Source: Nematopogon swammerdamellus (Eukaryota > Arthropoda > Insecta > Lepidoptera > Adelidae). Taken from it: 64,000 nucleotides of DNA. Below the pieces are notes generated by a model. That model did not search any database, was not told the DNA's origin, and was given only the letters and a program-made list of their open reading frames with translations. How positions within the stretch are numbered: position 1 is the stretch's first letter; each line of letters opens with the position of its first letter. This document shows, one piece after another, positions 49,605 through 60,579 of the stretch. The translations under genes and the position numbers were made by a program. The stretch is taken from positions 3,469,761 through 3,533,760 of the forward strand of contig OX336351.1 of assembly GCA_946902875.1 (NCBI GenBank). Direction: 5' to 3'.

Positions 49605-50196
49605 TTAAGGGACTAGGCAAACATCACATCGTATAACCTTAACCATAGCCATATTTCAAGTGATTTAACTATAATTTATATGCTTATAGTTAGGTAAAGA
49701 TTCAAGGTATAATGTGAATACATTATTTTAATGTAATTTTGTATATTATCTGAAAAATCAGTGTGTCAAAGTCGTAAAAAACTTTCGAAAATGCCTTACA
49801 ATTTGCATTTGCTACAAATATTTCTAATACGAAAAATGCTCCTTTGAGGTTACAGTCAATAAGATTAAGAATCATCTAAATAACACTCAGTAATTGTTTT
49901 TCACTTAACTATCTTTGAACTTTTTTAATTTTGGGCTTTTGTCGTGCGTGCGTGAGCATCTCATAAATTTTTTTATGGCGGGGCGCACGGCTTGCGCTGC
50001 GCTCGCGCATTTTGGAACGTTTGTACCACTTTTCATCCACTTATTTTTGAGAGAATTTAGAAGATTACATTACAATTGTATTCATATTATACCTTGAATC
50101 TTTACTTAACTATAAGCATATAAATTATAGTTAAATCACTTCAAATATGCCTATGGTTAGGGTAATACGATGTGATGTTTACCTAGTACCCCTTAA
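49605..50196. mobile_element. TTAA-flanked MITE with 110-bp arms
   Basis: TTAAGGG..ACTAGG.AAACATCACATCGTAT and its inverse, continuing through AAGTGATTTAACTATAATTT and GTAAAGATTCAAGGTATAAT. TTAA at both edges fits piggyBac-type targeting. The loop (49725-50080) is unrelated and noncoding. Confidence 0.85.
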
Positions 50197-50481
50197 TATC
50201 TCACTTTATACTCCACGCATATTGGGATTTATACACCGGCTTGGACTGACGATGACGTCTGATTCAATTCAGTGGATTTCACTATCTCCAGTTACATATT
50301 TCATTCTGAAAAATATTATTTCATATGTTGCAACCGTTTTACGATCGAACGTTGCAACCGAACGTACAATAAAATTCAATAGTGCTCGTAGTTTTCCGAT
50401 AAAATAAATTAACGTAATACGTAATAAAGTTACGTTTATACTTCTATACCTATAACTAAAGTGTCTAGCCTCCGAGATATA

Positions 50482-51600
50482 TACAGGTTGTTCGGCACAT
50501 GAACCGACAAATTTTTTTTGTAGGTAAGTGGGGTCATTTGCAAGGTTTTGACCTATGACACCTTTTGTCTGGTGTCACGTGGTATCGAGATACGATTTTA
50601 TTTCTTTATTTTTGAAAATTACCTAAATCTTAGCTTTAACCCCTTGTAACTTTTTTGTTTATTATTATATCTGCCCGAAATAAAATTTATTTGATTTAAC
50701 GATGTATCCTTGTTCTAGAAAAAATATCATTTGATGAAGTTAATACCATGAAAAGGACTTATTACCTCCCAAAGTCCCGAGGACGAGTAAAAATATGACA
50801 GAATCTGAATTTCTGAATTCATAAAAAAAAACGGACAGAAATTGAGAGCTTCATTTTCATTTAAAAAGTTCGCTAGTTTACGCCCTTTCCAACGATATAC
50901 CACATGTCATACAAATCATTCACTATGTGGCCAAAATTAGGGATAATTTGCAAGAGTCTAAACATTAACAATGGAAGCAGTAGTACCTAGTTGGAATTGA
51001 AATTTAACAGTACCCGCGTGACCGTTACATGTTCTAAATTTGAAAAGGCTCCTGAAAACGCTCTCAATAAGTGAAGCGACCATCGATAAGGTGGCCCTGT
51101 TACAAAGTTAATTGTCGTTCTGTTCTGGTCTCTGTCCCTAATTTTGGCAACATAGTGAAAGATTTGTATGGCATGTGGTATACCGTTGGAAATGGCGTAA
51201 GCTAGCAAACTTTTTAAAGGAAAATAAAGCTCTCAATTGCTGTAACTTTTTTTAAATGAATTAAGAAATTAAGATTCTGTCATATTTTTACTCGTCTTTG
51301 GGACTTTGGAAAGTCATAAGTCCTTTTCATGGTATTAACTTCATCAAATGATATTTTTCCTAGAACAAGAATACATCTCAAAACCAAATACACTTTATTT
51401 CGTGCAGATATAATCATAAACAAAAAAGTTACAAGGGGTTAAAGCTGGGATTTTGGTAATTTTCAAAAATAATGAAAAAAAAAAATCGTATCTCGATACC
51501 ACGTGACATAAGACAAAAGGTTTCATCGGTCAAAACCTTGCAAATGACCCCACTTACCTACAAAGAAATTTTGACGGTCCATGTGCCGAACACCCTGTAT
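50482..51600. mobile_element. Foldback element with arms of about 460 bp
   Basis: Ends ATACAGG.TGTTCGGCACAT and inverse. Arms match closely through GGTAAGTGGGGTCATTTGC, TTACAAGGGGTTAAAGCT-like and GAAGTTAATACCATGAAAAG to CCCTAATTTTGGC (about 50930/51140). The 200-bp middle is unique. The CAGGGTG-type ends suggest Tc1/mariner affinity, not proven. Confidence 0.85.
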
Positions 51601-51665
51601 ATATATATTTTTTGGTTGAGTGATAATGATATAATTTATTTTTTTAGTCTCATTCTTATGTTACT

Positions 51666-51870
51666 ACCTACACTGAACTGGACGGAACCGTCAACCGACC
51701 TATCATTCAGTCCGATGGCACCAAACCGGGCGGGTTAAACCCTACCACCAAGTAAATTAAGAAGGGAAGGGACCTACAGCTGCGTGGAATCCGAACCTCA
51801 GTCAGCTTCCAACGGTCGAGCGGTCATTATGATCTCGACCGACCGCACCACTGAGCTACTGAGGGCTGCC
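51666..51870 (-). mobile_element. S5 fragment
   Basis: ACACTGAACTGGACGGAACC, GGTACCA-like core in reverse, a shortened 5S part and ACTGAGCTACTGAGGGCTG (head). Confidence 0.75.
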
Positions 51871-52218
51871 AAACTGACTGCTGCAGCAACCTGTATACGT
51901 TTCACCGACGGTATACAAGTTTCACGTTCTATCTTCCGCGGCGCAAATCCTATTCAAATTATGCTCCGGCTTCTGGCTGTATCGGTGACATTTATACATT
52001 TCTGCTAATTGAGTTTTAATGGGAACTGAGGGCTTTGGGTATGCTTTGTTCTGTCTAGTGGGGAGCTCTCCTCTTGTCTAATCTAGGAATTGTGTAGAAT
52101 TGAGGTCGGGCGGTGTACCATTTTAGTACGAGTATTAGGTACCAAACATTTTACAAAGTATGTCCTTATGTACTATGCAAAGTTAATACATATTGTATAC
52201 ATATGTATATAACTCCGA
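51871..52218. other. Unassigned
   Basis: No feature recognised. Confidence 0.5.
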
Positions 52219-52318
52219 ATAACTGACTCCGATTTTTTTTTCTTATTTTTCCCTGGGTAGTCATAAACTGGCCTACTCCCTGGTTCCCGCTTGACGTTGA
52301 GTTTTGGGACACCCTGTA
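52219..52318. mobile_element. Solo right end of the 62.6 kb TIR element
   Basis: ACTGACTCCGATTTTTTT, GGGTAGTCATAAACTG.CCTACTCC, CTTGACGTTGAGTTTTGG and ACACCCTGTA equal 62870-62965. Confidence 0.8.
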
Positions 52319-52334
52319 TTCGTATATATATATT

Positions 52335-52404
52335 ACAAAAAGCGCGAAATTTGGCGCCGAGCACCCATAAGATGTCTAACGACGCCCATGGACATTCGGT
52401 CATC
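52335..52404 (-). pseudogene. WNL LINE tail scrap
   Basis: GGCGCCGAGCACCCATAAG, then TCTAACGACGCCCATGGACA and TTCGGTC; last codons only. Confidence 0.7.
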
Positions 52405-52978
52405 AAATGTTGTCTTTTTAGAATTACGTATCCATACGGATGCCTATTACTAAGCCTACGCCGTATGTCTGTCTGTCAAATGTTTCCAAAGAATAAAAAA
52501 AATCCAGCCAAGATTTAATCCGTAAAATCCCAAAATTATTCTCAAAAACGTAACAAATAATGTGAAACGTTTCTACGCCGCCGTCGTCGGCAGCGATTTA
52601 ATCGTATTGTGAAAGGCCTCAGTTCGAATTCCCCTCTCCAATATCACTTTTAATTGGCACGACTTGATTTTGGAGTGTAGCACTTTACCCCTTTCAGTGA
52701 ACACGCTAAATCAATAACAAATGTGCCTATTTGTTTCGCATCGGACCTTGTGCTTAGCTGTAAGCCTTTTGTGAAGGTCGGGAGATGGCAGATAGTGGCC
52801 TACATACTGAGGGATATCCGAGCATAGATCAGAAGGCTTTAGGGTTAGCACGCACTTAGGAAACTATCCGCGCGGAAATAAAAACCCGCACCGTATGTCA
52901 GTTGCTGCAGACCGCGCGGCGGATTTTGACGTGAATTCGATGAACGTCTTACGCTTCGCAACAAGGGAGGCATTCCAG
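52405..52978. other. Unassigned; GCR scrap
   Basis: 52425-52480 resembles the GCR left end (ATTACTAAGCCTACGCCG, TCTGTCTGTC). The rest is unrecognised. Confidence 0.45.
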
Positions 52979-53391
52979 GGGCCTATTTAATAAACGCGAC
53001 AATCCGACAATTTTGTCACTTTTAGACAAATAAGTCGAATTGTCGCGACAAATGCTGTTTAATAAAGATGACAATTATGTCCAAATGCGACAGGTAAATA
53101 CTGACAAAATTATAAGACTAAAAACCCGTTTAATAAAGGTCACAATTATTATTATTTACATGTCGAGTCTCTAAGAAAATATTCTCTGACTTATTTGTCA
53201 TGGTAATTGACAAATTTGTTTATTAAACAGAAATATGTCAAATTGTCATGACAAATCGACATATTTTTAGATTTTCCACCGTGACAAATTTGTCAGTGAT
53301 TGATAATCTTTATTAAACAAAAAATTGTCAAATTGTCGGATTGTCACCTTTCGCCTGTCACCTGTCATTGTCACGTTTATTAAATAGGGCC
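52979..53391. mobile_element. 413-bp MITE rich in GACAA/TTGTC
   Basis: Ends GGGCCTATTTAATAAACG and CGTTTATTAAATAGGGCC. The motif TTGTC/GACAA recurs about 20 times on both strands, as does TTTAATAAA. Noncoding; class unknown. Confidence 0.8.
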
Positions 53392-53644
53392 AAGTTGGCG
53401 ACATAAACATATGTAAACATATGTACTTTCGACGGCTTCGTACAGCCAAACTATAGATACAACGTAGACCCATCCGGCGACTACACAAAACCGTGCATTC
53501 GACCTCCGTGGAAGGATCCCAAAGGGGCTCCTCTGTTTTGTGGAAGAACTCGGCTGGCTAGAATGAGCGGATAGCCATGTTACTGAGCACAACGAACGGC
53601 CTCGTGTCAAGTGCCTTCAAAGCATCGGCAGCTGTCTGTCGACA
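53392..53644. other. Unassigned
   Basis: A 76-codon minus frame has no motif. Confidence 0.45.
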
Positions 53645-55550
53645 ATATTTATTTATTTTATTTATTTATTTATTTCTTCATCATCTGTAGGTACACAAGA
53701 TACACTTAGATTCGTCATTTAAGTTTTAAGAAAAAAATAGGCCATCGTCAACAATTTAATACACAACACAGAATTAATTAATTAATATAACGCACCTATA
53801 ACTCTATAAATATCAAAATGTCAAGAAAATAAAAATTAAAAAATAATAATAAAAAATAAAAAATAAATCGTCAAAAGAATGTACGAACTAAATAACAATT
53901 GTCAAAAAATGTCAGAGAATTAAAACTACAGTTAAAAACTAAATTATTTCAGTCACATTAAAAATATAAATTAGAATTAGGTCAAAAATCACAACAATAT
54001 ATAAAATAAAAATAGAGAGAATTGTAAATGACTAGAAAAGACTAGAGAAATTTATCACAGTTGGTGTCCGTCAGTTTATAGTAACTTTTTACTATTAGCA
54101 AATTTTTCACTTTGACCTCGAATTCGTGATCATTGAGATCACGAATTGCCAGTGGTAGTTTATTATAAAATGTTATACTATTGCAGACAAAACTTTTAGA
54201 AACCTTCGTTAGTCTATGCTGAATGTTTTGGATGTTCTCACGATGTCTGGTATTATAATTGTGTACTTGGGAATGTTGCGGAGTGAGATGTATATTTTTT
54301 CTTGCATATAGTAAATTCTGATAAATATATGCACTATATAATGTCATTACCTTTAGGTCCTTGAAGACTTCACGACATGAATCCCTGGGCTTCAGGCTAC
54401 GTATGTGTCGGATAGCACGTTTTTGAAGTACAAAAATTCTATTTACCTTAGCAGCCGTACCCCAAAACATAAGTCCGTACGTCATAATGCTGTGAAAATA
54501 AGCATAGTATACCAGTCTAGCAGCTTTTTCACCTCCTATCTCTCTAATTTTTTTTATAGCGTAGCAAGCAGAGCTCAACTTTTTGGCCACTTTGTCTATG
54601 TGACCCTCCCAATTCAATTTTTCGTCCATCTTTATTCCTAGGAAATCAATTTCTTTGACAGTATTCAATGACATGTCTTTGAGAACCTTCAAAACTTCAG
54701 TTCCTTCATTATTTGTTCCAAGTCTCAGGGCAAATCGAATCACGTTAGTTTTTTTCACATTTAATAATAAGTTGTTACACTCAAACCAGAGCGCCAGAGA
54801 CTGTAATACCTTTTTAATGGACTTGCATAGTTCTTCTTCGTCTCCGTGTTTAAATAAAAAGTTTGTATCATCTGCAAACATGACGATGTTACAGGCGTCC
54901 TCGTTATCAATACAAACACTAAGGTCATTTATGTAAACTAAAAATAATAATGGTCCTAAAATGGAGCCTTGGGGTACGCCTAGACCAATTTTTAATTGTG
55001 AAGACCTCTCTCCATTCAATTCACAAACTTGTTGTCGATTTGATAAATAAGACCTGAACATTTGTAGTTCCAGTCCTCTAACGCCATAGTGATCGAGCTT
55101 TTGTAATAAAATATCATGCTGGACGCAGTCAAACGCTTTAGATAGGTCGCAAAAGATACCATATGTCCTTTGCGAGCCATCCAGGGCGATCAGAATGTCT
55201 TTTAACATATTACTAATTGCATCGCTTGTCGATTTACCTTTTTGGAATCCAAATTGCCGAGAATTTAATACTTTATTATCATTTAAAAAATTAACTAAAC
55301 GCGACGCCAATGCCTTTTCAAAAATTTTACTAAATACAGGCAAGAGGGAAATTGGTCTATAGTTTTGTGCGTCAGCATGAGATCCCTTTTTATAAAGGGG
55401 AATCACCCGAGCCAATTTTAATTCATCTGGAAATACACCACTACTAATGCATTCATTTATTGTCGCGGTCAAAGGTTCAATAATTTCATGAGATATCATT
55501 TTTAGTATCTTGGGAGATAAGTACCAGAGTACTAATAACAAACTCATTGC
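53645..55550 (-). mobile_element. LINE, 5'-truncated, with intact RT-coding region
   Basis: Minus-strand insertion: RT code 55547-54042, about 390 bp of AT-rich 3' untranslated sequence, and an (AAAT)n tail at 53649-53676. The 5' end is cut within the domain before RT. 3' microsatellite tails are usual for CR1/L2-type LINEs. Confidence 0.85.
54042..55547 (-). CDS. LINE reverse transcriptase (no endonuclease domain)
   Basis: 501 codons without a stop or frameshift. Reverse transcriptase motifs in order: LARVIPLYKKG (45-55), YRPISLLPVFSKIFEK (63-78), SRQFGFQKGKST (96-107), FCDLSKAFD with the first catalytic aspartate at 134, GVPQGSILGPLLFLVYINDL (190-209), FADD at 224-227 (the other two aspartates), NVKKTNVIRF, and FLGIKMDEKLNW (302-313). 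The C-terminal HSIMTYGLMFWG and YIYQNLLYARK follow the jockey/CR1/L2 style. It would copy its RNA onto a nicked target, but the N-terminal endonuclease and ORF1 are lost by 5' truncation, so this copy cannot move by itself. The first residues may be junction sequence; any real start lies upstream and is missing. Intactness suggests recent insertion. The exact clade is not settled. Confidence 0.92.
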   Translation of the reverse strand: MSLLLVLWYLSPKILKMISHEIIEPLTATINECISSGVFPDELKLARVIPLYKKGSHADAQNYRPISLLPVFSKIFEKALASRLVNFLNDNKVLNSRQFGFQKGKSTSDAISNMLKDILIALDGSQRTYGIFCDLSKAFDCVQHDILLQKLDHYGVRGLELQMFRSYLSNRQQVCELNGERSSQLKIGLGVPQGSILGPLLFLVYINDLSVCIDNEDACNIVMFADDTNFLFKHGDEEELCKSIKKVLQSLALWFECNNLLLNVKKTNVIRFALRLGTNNEGTEVLKVLKDMSLNTVKEIDFLGIKMDEKLNWEGHIDKVAKKLSSACYAIKKIREIGGEKAARLVYYAYFHSIMTYGLMFWGTAAKVNRIFVLQKRAIRHIRSLKPRDSCREVFKDLKVMTLYSAYIYQNLLYARKNIHLTPQHSQVHNYNTRHRENIQNIQHRLTKVSKSFVCNSITFYNKLPLAIRDLNDHEFEVKVKNLLIVKSYYKLTDTNCDKFL

Positions 55551-55592
55551 TTCACGTCGGCCAGATTCGGACCTTGGACCTTGATCTTGATA
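55551..55592. other. Short spacer with a possible tRNA-like scrap
   Basis: TCGGCCAGATTCGGACCTTGGACC resembles the ST head in reverse (compare 1495-1520). Confidence 0.4.
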
Positions 55593-55785
55593 TTGTTAGG
55601 TTTCCGTATCCCGTACGGAAGCCTCTTACTAAGCCTACGCCGTCTGTCTGTCTGTCCTACTGTTGTATCTTTGGAACCGTAATAGGTAGCCGGTTGAAAT
55701 TTTCGCAGAATATGTGCTATTATGGCGGATATAACAACAAATAAGAAAAAATAATGGGTAATAATTCTTGTATGAGAGCCCATGC
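55593..55785 (+). mobile_element. GCR repeat, left half
   Basis: AGGTTTCCGTATCCCGTACG, CCGTCTGTCTGTCTGTCC, ACCGTAATAGGTAGCCGG, ATATAACAACAAATAAG. Confidence 0.8.
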
Positions 55786-55788
55786 AAG

Positions 55789-55993
55789 AAATTCCAGGGA
55801 AGTCTCCGGTATGGCACCTACCTTCTCGGAAGTGATATTGGCTGGTCGGAGCATGCGCTTTAGCCCCTCCAACTCAGCCACCCATACCGGATTACACAAA
55901 AAAACAAAAAAAGGAACGTGTCTTTTCCGATGTTTTTTTTTTTGTGATGCGGAAACCTCGGTGCTCGAGTCCAACTCGCAATTGGCCGCTTTT
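55789..55993 (+). mobile_element. ST tail and GCR right end
   Basis: 55789-55905 CCAGGGAAGTCTCCGGTATG to ATACCGGATTACACAAAAA. 55948-55993 GCGGAAACCTCGGTGCTCG to AACTCGCAATTGGCCG. The ST piece lies inside the GCR, replacing its middle. Confidence 0.75.
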
Positions 55994-56574
55994 TTATTTT
56001 TTACTTCATATTACTTAAAGCCAACACAAATTTGTAGATTCCGCACAGACATTTATCGAATTGTAATGCCTTAATCTATGCTTAATTAAGCTAAATTCGA
56101 ATCGATCAAACATTACTCTTAGTGAGCAGTGCGTTTCCAATCCATTAGCCAAATATTTGGGTTAATATCCCTAGTATTAGCAAGTGGGATGGATTGATCG
56201 AAATTGGTGGCGCCGCCGCCGCCGCCACCGCGCTCTCGCTGATTGATCGCCGGCGCGGTAATAATTTTACAGTGAACCGCCGACGAATCAATCATTGAGA
56301 GAATCTATGAGCGATGCCTGATGATACGACGACGTATGAAATTCAGACGTGTCCAACGTTGGAAGAGTTGAAAAAAAACAAGAGAATTTTTTTATATTTT
56401 TGGGCAAAGTGCAGTTTAGAAAACATACTACCAAAACTTCGAAATTCGGATATTTGGTTCTGAAAATATAGCATTAGGCATCGATCATAATTAATTATAC
56501 GTACTTGAACATAGTCAATCTGCTTTAATAATATGAACGAAAGATCATTCGAACACAATTCATAATACCTACAG
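55994..56574. other. Unassigned; CpG-rich patch
   Basis: 56208-56290 has GGTGGCGCCGCCGCCGCC and CGCCGGCGCGG with several TTGAT/ATCAA motifs nearby. 56343-56558 holds a 71-codon minus frame without motif. Confidence 0.45.
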
Positions 56575-56760
56575 CCGGAGTCGGAGTCAGCTACATTTTC
56601 AAGAAGTTTTGCTGACTCCGACTTTTGTAGTAGGGTTTTTTTGTTTTTAATAATAGTTTATACTATCTCTTCTTTTTCTCTTCTCTTCTCTCCTCTATCT
56701 CTTCTCTCTTCTCTTCCTTTCTCTACACAATATAAAATCCAACGTCTGCCGTCTGCATGT
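56575..56760. repeat. Small inverted repeat and (TCTTC)n tract
   Basis: GGAGTCGGAGTCAGC (56576) and GCTGACTCCGAC (56611) are inverted around about 20 nt. 56665-56725 is CTTCTCTTCTC simple sequence. Confidence 0.6.
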
Positions 56761-56763
56761 ACT

Positions 56764-57700
56764 ACTCTGTCAAGAAAGTACCGGGAAAAGGTCAATAATA
56801 CACAAAATATTAATTATTCTTCCAAATTTATGGTATCGCCTTCAAATTAGGCCCCTTCCGAAATAATACACTTACGTCAATGAATAATCAAATTATCAAA
56901 ACAGTTTTTTAAATGCATTTTCCGGAGTCGACTTCAGTTCTCACCGCGAATTCTCTTTTCTGTCTTTTATAGAGTAAAAACGGGTGCCCCGAAGTGGTAA
57001 TTTGAGTTTTGGAAACAGAAAAATGTCGGCCGGAGCCATAACCGGTGAATACGGTGGTTGTTCAATGGTATTTGTTGAGTTTTTGGCCAAAAATTCGTTC
57101 ACAATGATGGCCTTAAGCGATTGAGTTTTTGAAGAAAATTCAAATCTCGAGCGGCAACGTCTTTCATGCCCAAGCGATCGTTTAAAATGGTACGAATCGA
57201 TTCGTGAGACACAGAAAGTTGAGCGGCTATCTCTCTCAAACTTGAATGAGGATTTTCAGTCACCATTTCCTTCACTTTAGCTATATTAACTTCTGTTGAA
57301 GACGTTGATGGCCGACCAGAGCGAGGCAAATCTTCCACCACATCTGGACCCCTTTTGAATGCACTGTCCCACTCATGTACACGTGTTTTTGATAAATTCG
57401 ATTCACCGTAAGCTTTCTGTAACATTTTCAGCGACTCGAAACACGAAAATCCATTTGCGATGAAAAATCTGAGACAAACTCTTTGTTTGATATTTTTATC
57501 CATTCTAAAAATCGCCAAACACACTTGAGATGAACTAACAAAATCGAGCACTGTTAACAAACTAAATGACAGATGATGCTCAAACTCCGCGCCAATATAG
57601 AAAACAGTTGTGCCTACTTAGCGACAAAAAGAATTATTTGAATTGAATTTGGAATTAGAAGTAAATGGTCAATTCCCGGTACTTTTTTGGTTCGCTTATA
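56764..57700 (-). mobile_element. mariner transposon, internally deleted
   Basis: Ends AAGAAAGTACCGGGAAAAGG (left) and inverse AATTCCCGGTACTTTTTTGG (right); TA next to both fits the mariner target. It encodes the two ends of a transposase (below). About 930 bp against the usual 1.2-1.3 kb. Confidence 0.85.
57099..57560 (-). pseudogene. mariner transposase remnant
   Basis: The likely start is the methionine at residue 20 (57503). N-terminal DNA-binding region: KNIKQRVCLRFFIANGF, then VHEWDSAFKRG, the GRP hook at residues 82-84, and a second helix-turn-helix (SLREIAAQLSVSHESIR) to DLNFLQKLNR. The frame then breaks. Another frame from about 57100 to 56960 carries the C-terminal VNEFLAKNS, PPYSPVMAPADIFLFPKLK and LPLRGTRF. 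The segment with the linker and the first two catalytic aspartates is deleted. The last aspartate (in PAD) survives. Confidence 0.88.
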
Positions 57701-57956
57701 CGTCAAGAACGGCACACCCTATTCACTTGCTGTTATCTCCGCAAGCTTATAGGTCATATATAATATATCACGCCATTATTCATATGACCTGAGCAGTGGG
57801 GCCGAAAGAGAGGATGATTTTGTGAATACTTTAATCGCGTCGGGTTGTGATTCTGTGTCTCATATAGAAAATTCTTGCGAAAAATGGGAGCGAAATAAAA
57901 AAAATGCATAAATTTTTTTTATTCTTTATTCATCATCCATACACTCTGCACAAGAG

Positions 57957-58035
57957 ACAATTCAGTTGTAGAGCGTCGTCCCAGTTGCACAGAGACAGTT
58001 CGTGCGACAGGGACGACGCTCTACAACCGGATTGT
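57957..58035. mobile_element. 79-bp palindromic micro-MITE, copy 2
   Basis: ACAATTCAGTTGTAGAGCG, CGTCCCAGTTGCAC, and inverse to CGACGCTCTACAACCGGATT-GT. Flanking AGAG/CTCT extends the stem. Confidence 0.85.
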
Positions 58036-58548
58036 CTCTTTCTAATGCTCGACACGCATTATTTGCCGCCGGTAACTGTACATATATAACGTTACGCCTG
58101 TTTCACAATGGGATGGGCAGAGACGACGGATATCCACGTATGTGTATTATTGACCAAAGTTTAAGCTAATATAATATTCTTATGTGTAGAGTAGGTGCCC
58201 AAAGTTAGTTATTATTGAATCGATAGCCAATTTCATAATCATGATATACCAGTGAATAAGTAATTCAGAAAATCCATACGAAATTGGTAGGATTGATGAG
58301 AACATTACTATAATGATAGGTAATCTATGAATGCTGATTTTGATGTAGATAGCGGCTGGTTCGTTATGTCCGCCTAGGTAGCTCAGTGGTGCGATCGGTG
58401 AAACTATAATAAATATAGAATAATTAATTGTAATTATTTGTCATTCTAAAAAAACATAATTACATTATTATTTAAAATTAAATAAATTATTACAAAAAAA
58501 AAATCATAAACTTAAAAACATATTTTCATAACCGTTTCGACTGAACTT
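58036..58548. other. Unassigned; S5 head scrap
   Basis: 58372-58402 GCCTAGGTAGCTCAGTGG-TGCGATCGGTG is an S5 head scrap followed by unrelated AT-rich sequence. Confidence 0.45.
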
Positions 58549-58885
58549 TAAACACGTTACGCAAAAAAAATTATATGTTTTTAGCATTATTTTTCGAGAA
58601 AAAATTTAACAAAACATGTTTTCTACCTAAACATTAACCTGTGTGTAACAGTAGGTAACTTGCATTGTACGGGTTCAATGACCGTACTATGTTCAAACGC
58701 AGAACAGCTGTTTGTTGTAAGTAAGTCACAAGGTCACTATGATTGGTTTTTACAGCTACTTATTTGATTTTATTTTTTTGTTAGGAGAAAAAATGCTCCT
58801 ATAAACATATATTTTTTTTCTTACGTAAAGTGTTTGAGTGCGTATGTAACCCTCCCGAAGTCATTGACACGAATAACGAAGCACC
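58549..58885. mobile_element. Harbinger-like MITE, copy 2, left end lost
   Basis: Inverse of 41077-41450 (CACGTTACGCAAAAAA, CAGTAGGTAACTTGCATTG, CAGAACAGCTGTTTGTTG). Right end AACCCTCCCGAAG..GAAGCACC followed by TTA. Confidence 0.85.
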
Positions 58886-59221
58886 TTATATATAATATAA
58901 AGAATATAAAGAAAATAAATAAATAAATAAAGAACGGGGGCTGCGAATGCCGTGCCGGCGTGACAGATGCCTTATTCAAAGTCCGACCGTGCCCGGTGTG
59001 TTCAACATAGAGATCGACGCCAACGCATCGCACCAGCGAGCTACCGAGGCTGGCAGATGAGTTTCTTGAAAACTTCGTGACCTACTTACCTGCAAAGTTG
59101 GGATTGGTTTGAGTTGTAAAGTCATTTGCACGCTGAACTCAAGAAATAACACTCAGAGATTCGTCTTGTCCACGGAGTAAGGAATATAGCTGGAAGATCC
59201 ATAAACCTGGCGAACTGTAGA
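58886..59221. other. Unassigned; WNL scrap
   Basis: 58934-58971 GGGGGCTGCGAATGCCGTGC is a WNL scrap. 58980-59052 (CAAAGTCCGACCGTGCCC..ACCAGCGAGCTACCGAGGC) looks like a degraded minus-strand S5 head. Confidence 0.5.
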
Positions 59222-59548
59222 TTTTTTCTTTAATGGAAACTGACACGGTTATCTACATCACCTACAACATCCATGATGTCAGCCCATAACACCCGGTGAA
59301 CTAGGTGCCATGTCAGCGCGTCCCTTCGGTCGTGCCGGCTACACTGAACTGGACGGGAAACACAAACTATTTACATAACCGTTTCGACTGACGACGTTTC
59401 ATTCAGTGCGGTGGTACCAACCCGGGCGGGTTGAACCCTACCACCTAGTAAGGTAAGAAGGGAAGGGACCTACAGTTTTACGTGGAATCCGAACCGCGGT
59501 CAGCCTCCAATAGGTCGAGCGGTCACCCATCCAAGTACTGACAATGTG
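59222..59548 (-). mobile_element. S5 SINE without head
   Basis: T-run, tail domain, core and 5S part (CACCCATCCAAGTACTGAC). Confidence 0.85.
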
Positions 59549-59618
59549 TGCAATGTTTTATTTCTTTGAAGTGAATGAAGTAAGTCAAACGGTACTTGCG
59601 GCACGTCGGCCACGTCTC

Positions 59619-60104
59619 CTTTTTAGGGTTCCGTATCCGTGCGGGTCCCTAATACTAAGCCTACGCCGCCGTGTGTCCGTCCGCCCGTCATTTTTTTTTT
59701 TTGGAAACTGTTGGCCACTTCACCTACAACATCCGTGATGTCAGCCCATAACACCGGATGAACTTGGCTCCATGTCACGTCCAACCTTTAGATTGCTGTA
59801 TCTTTTGAACCGTAATAGGTAGCCAGATGAAATTTTCACAGAATATGTGTTAATGTGGCGGATATCCTAATATTTAAAAATTAAGGGGGTTCCCATTCAA
59901 AGAAAAAAAAATTAAAAAAAAAATATTTAAGTTTATTTTTTTGCTCTATCGTAAAAACGGTAATACATACGAGTACAAACGTCAAACGTGGCGTAATTAT
60001 ATTGCAAACTCTAAAGTAAAACATCGAATAATAACAAGCGCCAAACTACCTGGTGGTACGGAAACCTCGGTGCGCGAGTCTGACTCGCACTTGGCCGTTT
60101 GTTT
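59619..60104 (+). mobile_element. GCR repeat, full, split by an S5 tail
   Basis: 59620-59690 left end (AGGGTTCCGTATCCGTGCGG). 59691-59779 inverted S5 tail (TTTTGGAAACTGTTGGCC to GATGAACTTGGCTCCATGTC). 59780-60104 rest of GCR to GAGTCTGACTCGCACTTGGC. Confidence 0.8.
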
Positions 60105-60450
60105 CCCCTCTAACCGACTCAAATGCTCTGCGGTCATGTCAGTGAAGACAACGGGGATGAAAGTTTTCAACCGACGACGTCGCGTCGGCCTCATTTAGTT
60201 CCGATGTTGACAACTTCATAGATGACGCTGTGAGCAGACTGCGTAAAACTCCCTCCCTTTTGGTGTTCTGTAGTCAGGTAAAAATATATTTGTACTTTTG
60301 TTTATTTATATTCACGGAAAAAAAGCGATTATCTATTATACCTATTATATATTTAACATGACCTAACTTGTTATCTTTATCCTAACACAATTAATGAGTC
60401 CTAATTTATATTTCTTCTTACGTAGTATTTTTACTTCCTATATTTTTCAG
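60105..60450. other. Unassigned
   Basis: No feature recognised. Confidence 0.5.
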
Positions 60451-60552
60451 GTGTTTTTTTAAAGCGCGACATATGACGCCGTGCCACTCATAAGGTGTCT
60501 AACGATGTCCATGGATATTCGGTCGTATCCGGGGGCTACGAATGCCATGCTT
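60451..60552 (-). pseudogene. WNL LINE tail scrap
   Basis: T-run, GCGCGACATATGACGCCG, GTGTCTAACGATGTCCATGG, GGGGGCTACGAATGCCATGC. Confidence 0.75.
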
Positions 60553-60579
60553 TTCATAAACCCTTATATTTTTTAATGA

